The notes under the pieces were generated by a model. It saw only the letters and a program-made list of their open reading frames with translations, had not been told where the DNA came from and searched no databases. The translations under genes and the position numbers were made by a program. A DNA stretch of 64,000 bases from Antedon mediterranea (lineage: Eukaryota; Echinodermata; Crinoidea; Comatulida; Antedonidae), in NCBI RefSeq assembly GCF_964355755.1, contig NC_092675.1:1245001-1309000 (forward strand), written 5' to 3'. Shown piece after piece: positions 12,620-24,600 of the stretch (its first letter is position 1; the number at the start of each line of letters is the position of its first letter).

Positions 12620-15600
12620 ACAGTGTACGCATCTGGCTATTATTATTATATCGATATGCTGCTGATGATGCTGATGCTGCTGCTGCTGATGATGATGATG
12701 CTAATTCAGCTGCTACTGCTGATGCTGCTGATGCTGTTGGTGATGCTAATACAGCTGCTGCTGCTGCTGCTGATGATGATGATATATGGTACTTAGATGT
12801 TAAAATCTAAGATGAATGACAACCATAGCTTATACAATTTCACTTACCTCTGTCCAATTGTCATCTGTATGATTCTTGCAGTAACGAATTTGGTAACGCA
12901 AAGTGTTTTTATAGTGAGTAATATCTGGTTGTAATTCAACGTTAATTTCCAATGATCTTTTTTTCCGTTCTACCTTCTTAATTCTTGGTGGAAATGGGAT
13001 GGCAGCTAAAAAAACAATAACATTTAGCATGTTTGTTTTTATTGTTGCTGTTGTGGTTGTTGTTGGTTCCCCTACAGGCATACCGTACATATTTCATTAA
13101 ACTGAAATGTAAATTATATTATTAATAATAAACTTTTTCTTACCCATGTCAGGATTAAAAGAACGTTGGGTTGAAACATTACCAAGATAATTGGTAACCG
13201 TTACCCTGATGCGATGGTTAGTTCCTGGGTTAAAATAATTTCCATCATCGTCTTGAAGCGGAACATTACACTTAAATTGACCTACATATTCAGGGCAGGT
13301 TCGCCAAGGACTTCCGTTTAAAAAAATTAGAGAATCTGGTCTTTAACATGTTTGTTTGAAATACACATGGTACAATCATAATTAATTAATGATTTATCAC
13401 AACAAAATGTATATAATTATTACTGACAACAATTTTAACAAGTCTTCTTCGCATCTGTTACACTGCAGTACAAAGTTACAATTACTTTGTTGTCAAGGAA
13501 TGTCTTAATTAAGTTGTTATAAGCAGTTAGTACTGCTAAAACATAATAAAAACTTGGTAATATTTGTACATGCTTTTACTTTACTGTGCCATTTTGCAAT
13601 TTCAATACTGTCGTACTCACAATAGCAAGCAAGCGCAGAAATATAACAAAGGAGATACAGGCCGGTGAATAACTTTTCTGGCTGTTTGACTTTATCGTTT
13701 TGATTTAGCTTTTCGCTCGTATCTCCATCGAGATCCTGCCACTGATACCCACAGCACTTTCAGTAATTTGTCTTCGAAATTAAACACTACTTACGTTTCA
13801 TACTTGTATTCAAATATATATGTATCTCTTAAATTTGTGAACTCAATCTTTGACCACTCACACCAATAATCAACAATATTTGTTGAAAAACAGTTGAGTG
13901 TTGGTTTCGTAGTTGGCGCCACTGTAAATGAAATGTTATAATGGATACTGATACTGGTTTGATATTTTTGATCCAGGAGATATGACTAGACAATGAGATT
14001 GTATAATATTTGGATAAAAGAAAAATCAAAAAATTTGTTAAGCTTTGTCTGGACTTGGTTCTCACTAGAGATGCAAGGCATAGACGTAGACAAGCGATTC
14101 GACCAATGACAAGCAACAGTTCGAATAATCCATCGCTTGTGATTGTTTAAATCACTTACGTTGCACATACGTTATTCCGTTGCGTCTGTCTAGTGAGAAC
14201 CAAGCTGAATGAATGTTAGTGCAATGACGTAGTGCTTGTAGTGATTTGACCAAGCACAAGCAATGGATTATCCAATTTTACAACTCCCTGTCCAAACTGC
14301 CTCTTGCGTTGCATCTACATCATTGCTTTGCTTGTGTAATGGGAAAGAAAGACAGAGTCGTTTTGAATAGAAAATAGTATAGGCCTAAGCACTAAACATC
14401 CCGTCTTCCATTTTGTGTAATGAACCAAGTTTTATTACAGCTTGGTAATCATAGTCATGACTATCTCATCACATGGAGAGGTCAGAATTAAATAAATTTT
14501 GTATTGATAAATTGCTTCTCTAAACACTTGATCTTATTCCTGAATTTTAAAATAAACTTACTTCCAATATGTAAAGTTGTTGCGTGCCATAATGAATTTG
14601 GTAAATAACAATAATATTTATAATTTGCCATCGTTAAGTTCTGCAACCTTAGCATAGACACTTTGTCTGATAATATATCTATCTCCGATGGGTCTATTCT
14701 GTCGGTATCTGGTTGGAAACTAGTCGTCCATGTGATATTTCTGGATTTATACGTAGCCGATATATTTAATGTACAACTAATATTTAAATCTGACCCAGCA
14801 TGTAAGATGGGATTCAACGGTGCTATAGTATCTAAAAATCAAAGATAAATTGTTAAATCAAATGGTGTATATTGTGATCAAAGCTGTAAAAAAAATACTA
14901 GCTACTATAGTTGGGTTTTCATCCAATTTTAGGAGGAAAATTATATAAATAATTAATTTTATTCTAATTTATCTGTCATTTTTAAAAAAAAATTGGAAGA
15001 TTTCTATTAGGACCTAGACAACTGTGATAGATTCGGAAGTACGCATACCAGTTGATGACTGAATGGTCCTTGTAAGAATAGGATTTGAGTATTTACCTGT
15101 TATATAGGTTAATAGTATAGAATATGAGATCAAGGAGAGAGAGATGGGTGGGAGAAGGGAACATCTGATCTTTAAATATTCATGCATCATGGGCTACATG
15201 ATGACCGCAATTGTACTGTATTGTGAAAGTTTTAAACTACATTTGAAATCACTCTGGTAATAATGAAAGCAGTTATAAGTAGGGGACAAGACAAAACATT
15301 TTTTATGCAAAGAAGACATATTACAATAAGGATAGATCAAAAACCACCAAGGAGGTGGTGCATTACCATCACGCAAACTTACTTATCTGCTTTTTCATAA
15401 CTTCTGTTTTTCCAATAGAATTAAACACAACGACACTAATATAAAACTGTTCAAACATTGACATTTCTGTAGGAAAATAAAATAAACGTTAACAAAAGTT
15501 TGTGTAAAAGCAGTTTGATAAGCAATATATATAAGAAGAAAACGAGAAAACAAACATTGCAAACACGGGTACGTGTGTACCTGAATTCAATTCAACACGG

Positions 15601-18600
15601 GTACGTGTGTACCTGAATTCAATTCACACGGGTACGTGTGTACCTGAATTCAATTCAACACGGGTACGTGTGTACCTGAATTCAATTCAACACGGGTACG
15701 TGTGTACCTGAATTCAATTCAACACGGGTACGTGTGTACCTGAATTCAATTCAACACGGGTACGTGTGTACCTGAATTCAATTCAACACGGGTACGTGTG
15801 TACCTGAATTCAATTCAACACGGGTACGTGTGTACCTGAATTCAATTCAACACGGGTACGTGTGTACCTGAATTCAATTCAACACGGGTACGTGTGTACC
15901 TGAATTCAATTCAACACGGGTACGTGTGTACCTGAATTCAATTCAACACGGGTACGTGTGTACCTGAATTCAATTCAACACGGGTACGTGTGTACCTGAA
16001 TTCAATTCAACACGGGTACGTGTGTACCTGAATTCAATTCAACACGGGTACGTGTGTACCTGAATTCAATTCAACACGGGTACGTGTGTACCTGAATTCA
16101 ATTCAACACGGGTACGTGTGTACCTGAATTCAATTCAACACGGGTACGTGTGTACCTGAATTCAATTCAACACGGGTACGTGTGTACCTGAATTCAATTC
16201 AACACGGGTACGTGTGTACCTGAATTCAATTCAACACGGGTACGTGTGTACCTGAATTCAATTCAACACGGGTACGTGTGTACCTGAATTCAATTCAACA
16301 CGGGTACGTGTGTACCTGAATTCAATTCAACACGGGTACGTGTGTACCTGAATTCAATTCAACACGGGTACGTGTGTACCTGAATTCAATTCAACACGGG
16401 TACGTGTGTACCTGAATTCAATTCAACACGGGTACGTGTGTACCTGAATTCAATTCAACACGGGTACGTGTGTACCTGAATTCAATTCAACACGGGTACG
16501 TGTGTACCTGAATTCAATTCAACACGGGTACGTGTGTACCTGAATTCAATTCAACACGGGTACGTGTGTACCTGAATTCAATTCAACACGGGTACGTGTG
16601 TACCTGAATTCAATTCAACACGGGTACGTGTGTACCTGAATTCAATTCAACACGGGTACGTGTGTACCTGAATTCAATTCAACACGGGTACGTGTGTACC
16701 TGAATTCAATTCAACACGGGTACGTGTGTACCTGAATTCAATTCAACACGGGTACGTGTGTACCTGAATTCAATTCAACACGGGTACGTGTGTACCTGAA
16801 TTCAATTCAACACGGGTACGTGTGTACCTGAATTCAATTCAACACGGGTACGTGTGTACCTGAATTCAATTCAACACGGGTACGTGTGTACCTGAATTCA
16901 ATTCAACACGGGTACGTGTGTACCTGAATTCAATTCAACACGGGTACGTGTGTACCTGAATTCAATTCAACACGGGTACGTGTGTACCTGAATTCAATTC
17001 AACACGGGTACGTGTGTACCTGAATTCAATTCAACACGGGTACGTGTGTACCTGAATTCAATTCACACGGGTACGTGTGTACCTGAATTCAATTCACACG
17101 GGTACGTGTGTACCTGAATTCAATTCAACACGGGTACGTGTGTACCTGAATTCAATTCAACACGGGTACGTGTGTACCTGAATTCAATTCAACACGGGTA
17201 CGTGTGTACCTGAATTCAATTCAACACGGGTACGTGTGTACCTGAATTCAATTCAACACGGGTACGTGTGTACCTGAATTCAATTCAACACGGGTACGTG
17301 TGTACCTGAATTCAATTCACACGGGTACGTGTGTACCTGAATTCAATTCACACGGGTACGTGTGTACCTGAATTCAATTCAACACGGGTACGTGTGTACC
17401 TGAATTCAATTCAACACGGGTACGTGTGTACCTGAATTCAATTCAACACGGGTACGTGTGTACCTGAATTCAATTCAACACGGGTACGTGTGTACCTGAA
17501 TTCAATTCAACACGGGTACGTGTGTACCTGAATTCAATTCAACACGGGTACGTGTGTACCTGAATTCACACGGGTACGTGTGTACCTGAATTCAATTCAA
17601 CACGGGTACGTGTGTACCTGAATTCAATTCACACGGGTACGTGTGTACCTGAATTCAATTCAACACGGGTACGTGTGTACCTGAATTCAATTCAACACGG
17701 GTACGTGTGTACCTGAATTCAATTCAACACGGGTACGTGTGTACCTGAATTCAATTCAACACGGGTACGTGTGTACCTGAATTCAATTCAACACGGGTAC
17801 GTGTGTACCTGAATTCAATTCACACGGGTACGTCATATGTTTTCTGAATTCAATTCTCAAACCGTTCAAATTGACCTATAAGTCTGCCATCTTGAGTGCC
17901 AAATTACCCAATTAAAGGGCATTTAGGCATTTTCGATAAGGCATTTGAAAGCATGTACTTACCTCTAATGATCATCTTATCAGATGAAACATTATATTGT
18001 TCACTAATTGTTTGAGAATCATTTTTCCACAGAGTTACTTGGTAACCTTGAAGTTTACCTTTCAGCATATCTTTTGAAAATTTCTAATAAAAATAAAAGT
18101 GTAAAAAAGTGTAATGAACATTTATTGTTATATCTATATATAAATTTACGTAAGGGCAAAATTCGGTAAATCGCGCGTTATTTCTAGAATGTTTACTCGA
18201 TGGTATATAAAGTTGGTTAGAATCTCGGTACTGATTTTAACCACCAGATGTAACCCTGTTTACTAATTAAATTGAGTTAGATAATTAGTTATTGACAATT
18301 AAAACAAATTTAGGTTCAACGATTTGCCCCAAATAGGGGTGTTTTTCGATCGTGGTATACACTGTCTAATGGATGTCCGTCTTGAAAAATACCCGAAGAC
18401 AATAATACGAGGATGCTTCGCATTTTCCTATCTCCTCCTACGATAATTGTTTTTAATGGCTGAAAACCGGTTGAACAGCTCGAGTACAGCATCATAATGT
18501 TGAAGACAGGCCTATTTTCTTTAAAAAATACTATTTTGATAGATTTAATATACGTTTATATAAATGTATTGATTTGCGATGAATGGAACATTCCAATCTC

Positions 18601-21600
18601 TGTTCCACAAGTGTCTATTCCCTCAGGCGTCGTAAAGGCCAGTACTGTATACAGTACTCATAACAGAAATTCGATCCATTTTTTTCCCAATCTGTACTGC
18701 AGAGGTTGGATATAATTTTTTTTAAACGGATAATGAGCTACCGTTTTCAGTCGCCGTATATTATGTACAAATCTTTATTATTGCATTTAAACCACCCACA
18801 TCATCACCCTTCCCTCACTGCCATGAGTAGCGTTGTAAAGCCAGTAGAGGATAAGCCTATACGGTGCATCACATGCCCTAAACGCAGAACAACTTTGGTG
18901 GGTAGGGTAGGAACCAACTTAATTATGAATTGGCTCTAAGAAACAATTGAAAACCATTAGGCCTACTAATTAAGTTGAGTTAGATAATTTAATATTATTG
19001 ACGATTAAATCGAACTTATGATTTTCCCCGAATAGAGGTGGTTTTCACAAATTGTTTAACATTATATATAAACATACGTCGTAGTGTATCGTTACATGTA
19101 CTGTACTATTTCAATCGACTACGACGATGATAGTTTCAACAAAGGATTACATCGCAATGTTTTACTGTGTTTAGTGGTATATTATTTGTAAAACATGAAA
19201 ACAATTAATATTTCGTTACAAAATAAAGAATATATTTAAAAATTGTTCCTCTTTGCACCCATCCTCTTCCCCATCCCTCAACCATAATGTTACATACAAA
19301 ACACAAAATAAGTTAGTTTAAATCTGACTTTTAAAACAATTGGTCTCATTGTGTGACAAGTTTCTCTTTCGGAAGTAATTCCCAGGGTGCTAATTTTAGT
19401 TGAGTACATAAATCACAGTGTCTATTTATTCGTTCCTGTAAACGACATGTATTATTGTCCTGCATTATTGTACATTTGAAGTCGCCAGTTTTTTAACGCT
19501 GAAATCATTATGTATTCGAGAACCATCTGTGGGCACGACCTAGATGGTACGCGAGCGAAGCGAGCGTACCATCTAGTATATATAAATTTACGTAAGGTAA
19601 AATTCGGTAAATCGCGCGTTGCTTCTAGAATTTTTCTTCGATGGTATATAAAGTTGGTTGTACTGATTTTAACCACCTAACATAACCCTCTGTTTACTAA
19701 TTAAGTTGAGTTAGAAAATTAGTTATTTACGATTAAAACGAATTTAGGTTCAACGATTTGCACCAATTACCGCTGTTTCCCGATCGAGGTATACACTGTT
19801 TAATGGATGTCGATGCTGGAAAATAGCCGCACACAATAATGAGGATGCTTCGCATTTACCTATCTCCTTCTACGATAATTACGAAGACAAATCAAATTGC
19901 TTTAAAAAAACAAACTATTTTGATATATGTAATACATTACTATACGCGTATACAAATGTATTGCGATGAATGAATATTCTGTCTCCCAGTACTCCATTTT
20001 GGTATAATGCAAGTAGGTAAATTTATGGGTCCTTGTGGAATAAACTTAAAACCTTTAAATATAGTATTGCAATTCTGTTGTTAGTTATAAGTTTTCCTCC
20101 ATGTATAACACATTTTAACAATACTGTAAATACATATTAACCATTTTTGGTCGCCATTTGAAACGCTGATTTCTTACTGTACGTGTGGGTACTGTTAGAT
20201 ATATAAACACATATACAAACTTTATTACTGACAGTTGGTTCTCAACGTTTTTATTGATTAATAATTACAACAAATATAAACGTCGTAGTGGTGTATCGTG
20301 ACATATTATGTACTTTACTATTTCAATCGACTATGACTATGACAGTGACATTTTCAGCAAAGTATTAAATCGCAAATGTTTTTATTAGTGGTATATTATT
20401 TATAAAACATGAAAACAAATATTTCAATACTGAATAGATAAAAGAATTTATTTTAAAATTGTTCCTCTTTGCACCAATCCTCTTCCCCATCCCTCGACCC
20501 TAATGTTACATACAAAACACAAATTGGGTATATTTAAATTTGGTTCAAAAATGTGTTTTTTTCGGAAGTAATTCTCAAGGTACAAAGTTTTAGTTGACTA
20601 TGCAAACGAATCACATGTATTTTACATTCCTGCGGTACGTACATTTTAAATCGCCATTTTTTACTCAGAAATAACTATGTGTATTCGAGAACCATCTAGT
20701 AATGATAATTATTTGAATATCAGTACAAACACACTTATTATTCATGTATTTTAGAACTTCAAATTATAACATTATACTATACCGTCCATTGCACCATGAT
20801 GTCTCTTGTTTTAAAAGTATTTTTTATGACAGTGACACTAAAATCAACATAGCCTTCAGGTTCTAGTTTTATATTAAAAAAAAAAGATTTAAGCAATTAT
20901 TAACAGTATAAATTCTGCTGAATCAGTACACAGTCGCAATGAGTATCGATAAGGTGTGGGGTCAAAATTGCAACAAAAAAAACACATACATTTCCTAATA
21001 CAAAAAAAGGAATAGGCCTACTATAATTGGTAACCGCGCGCATATGTTTTACTAGGGTCAAACAAAAAACAACATTATCAGTTAATTTGTTACCCAATCA
21101 GATAAAGATATCAGATATTAAAGAAAATAATGTGCGCATGGTCAGTCATTGCCGAACAACCAAGTGCCCAATCATAACGCAACAATCTGTATCTAGGTCA
21201 AAGGTTAAAAAATGATCAGATCATTTTTAAAACGGTTGGACAACATCATTCTACAAAATCTCACGTTATAATAAAAATTCATATCATCTTACCACCTTCC
21301 AGTGTTTGAGCTGAATACGTTGGTCCCCAATCACTCCAATCGTTATACCGAAATTTCGAACGCGCTTGTAGCTTGTACCAAGTGTAGGGCTCAAGTTTAA
21401 TAATAGTGATGGGCTGATTATAACGATTATCGTCATCTGAATCCTGAAAAAGTAATTATGAGAGAGAAAATAAATAGAATTGTTGTGAACATCAAGAATT
21501 TAAGTTAAATAAAATTAAGAAAATAAACAAGGCCATATACATGGCTGCAGTCGCGTGCTCAAGTTAGTGTTTACCGACCAACCGACCAACAGACCGACCA

Positions 21601-24600
21601 ACCAACCGACATAGACAGCTGTAGAGTCGCGTTGCACGCGACTAAAAATAATGCTGTTCAAATAGAAACGTGAATTTTGTTCAATATAAGCATCTTGTGA
21701 AGACTCAATTTGATATTAATAAAATATTAAAACCTATGATAATAATGATGAATATGATTTACACAATATAAATAAAGTAATTTTAAGCAACATGGATATA
21801 GATTACAAGGTGGATAATATAATGGAGAAAATAATTGGCTGTAGGCCTATACATATTCGAATAACAATAGAATATAATAACAGAAAAGAAAAATATTTGA
21901 TTAATGATATGATGATTGATCTGTATTTGGTAAACAAGAGTAATACATTCTTACCTCTTTCCAGTTTTCGTTTGTATCATTCTTGCAGTAGCGAATTTGG
22001 TAACGTAAGCTGTTCTTATAGCGACCAGCATCTGGCTGTAGTTGAACAGTAATTCTCAGTGTTGTACTAGTTGGCTCTACCTTCTTAATACTTGGCGTAC
22101 GAGGGATGGCAGCTAAAGCAAATAATAATATATTTCATGGGATTTTCTGTGTTTTTAGGTTACAACTTAAAACTCATGATCCTTTAGTATTAAAATAATG
22201 TTTTAAAGGAAGATTGATTAAATTATTTTTCAATATTCATTGATTTGATCTGCTGCGTAAACACATTGTTTTGTCTTAGTTTATTATACGCAAGTAATAA
22301 TCTTTACTTACCTATGTAACAGTCAAAATTAATTTGGGTTGAGGCTTCACCAATAAAATTGGTAACGGTTACTCTGATACGATGGGCAATTGCTGGATTG
22401 TTTGCAGAATTAATGTTACACCTAAATTCACCAACTTGTTCAGGGCAAGTTCTCCATGAGCTTGAGAAAAACAAGAATTATTAATTATGAATAATCCGAG
22501 TTGGTTAAGTATTTGAAAAATACACGTTACTGCTCTCAAGTGAAGACCATCTCATATGGTCACCGTGCAATATCTTATGCAGCTCCTATGCTTTGGAATT
22601 CTCTTCCAAACTGCATTAAAGATGCACAGTCGGTGGTTCTTTTTAAGAGACTATTAAAAAAGCATATTAATCCCCGTTTTTCTCATTTTCCCTGGTTAGC
22701 GACGAGGGCGTATCCACTAACTTCGCTTTTTTTTTTTTTTTTTTAAATCCCTTTTATCGTATTAGTTTATGTACAACGCTTAGAGGTTTTACAACAGTAG
22801 GCGCTATAGAAATCGAGGTGGTTATTATTATTGTTTCTAGACCTAGAGACCCCCAAGAGCTTAAGGGGAAAAAGATACAGAAAAAGTACATCATAATAAG
22901 ATAAAGATAAGATGCTAATACACATTTTCTTAGAAACAAACCACATTACACTGGTTACAATAAGTTACATAAGATAAGTTACAATATTTGGTATTTAGGA
23001 CATGTATTACTATATTACATAATATAAACCTGAAAACATTTATAATCAAAATAGAAACTCGGGCATTATATTTCTAAATGGCAGCAAATTTAATAGTTGT
23101 TTTATATAATCGGACAGTAGGTACTTACTGTTTATATTCATATTCAAATGTATATGTATCCTTTAAATTTGTGTTCTCGATTTCTGACCACTCACACCAG
23201 TAATCAATTATATTTGTTGAAAAACAGTTGAGTGTTGGTTTAGTTGGTGCCACTGTAAATAAGTAAATTATTCCATACTGTAGTCAAGATAGGTCATGGA
23301 TTGGTTGGTAATTTCAAATTGGGCAAAGAGGTGCATTGATAATGTTAGTAATTCTAAAAGAAAATGCAGAGGCATATGGGGAACCGAGGGTGAGATGGGC
23401 GGTGCTGGTTGTACATACTAAAATAAAGCTGATCCAGCCAGCATTGCAAAATTACAATGGATGTTTTATTGAAGTTGATACATATTTAAAATGTTATCTT
23501 CGTTTGTCAATCATTTGTACTTTTGGAGAATGGATGCGTATAGCCTACACGTCAAAACCACCATCCACCCCCCACCATAGAAAAAATAGTTCGTTTAGTT
23601 GTGGATGTTTTAATCAAACAAATAAAAGGAAACTTTGTGTTATTTTGTCAGTGTATTGAGAGGACATACGAGTACTAAATGTCTAATGAATATGTAATCG
23701 CATTCTTAAATTTAATCTTACTTCCTATATATATATAGGAATTTGGTAAACAATGATATTAATAATCACTTATTGACCGTATCCGGACAACTATCACAAT
23801 TACCACCCGGACAACTACTCTCTGGACAACTACACCTATGATAACTACCCCCTAGACAACTACCCCCTAGGACAACTACCCACTAGGACAACTACCCACT
23901 AGGACAACTACCCACTAGGACAACTACCCACTAGGACAACTACCCACTAGGACAACTACCCACTAGGACAACTACCCACTAGGACAACTACCCACTAGGA
24001 CAACTACCCACTAGGACAACTACCCACTAGGACAACTACCCACTAGGACAACTACCCACTAGGACAACTACCCACTAGGACAACTACCCACTAGGACAAC
24101 TACCCACTAGGACAACTACCCACTAGGACAACTACCCACTAGGACAACTACCCACTAGGACAACTACCCACTAGGACAACTACCCACTAGGACAACTACC
24201 CACTAGGACAACTACCCACTAGGACAACTACCCACTAGGACAACTACCCACTAGGACAACTACCCACTAGGACAACTACCCACTAGGACAACTACCCACT
24301 AGGACAACTACCCACTAGGACAACTACCCACTAGGACAACTACCCACTAGGACAACTACCCACTAGGACAACTACCCACTAGGACAACTACCCACTAGGA
24401 CAACTACCCACTAGGACAACTACCCACTAGGACAACTACCCACTAGGACAACTACCCACTAGGACAACTACCCACTAGGACAACTACCCACTAGGACAAC
24501 TACCCACTAGGACAACTACCCACTAGGACAACTACCCACTAGGACAACTACCCACTAGGACAACTACCCACTAGGACAACTACCCACTAGGACAACTACC

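Noticed and set aside
15563-17833. CRISPR-like array of 32-bp repeats
   Set aside because: The repeats are contiguous, with no unique spacers, and the DNA is eukaryotic. It is a satellite.
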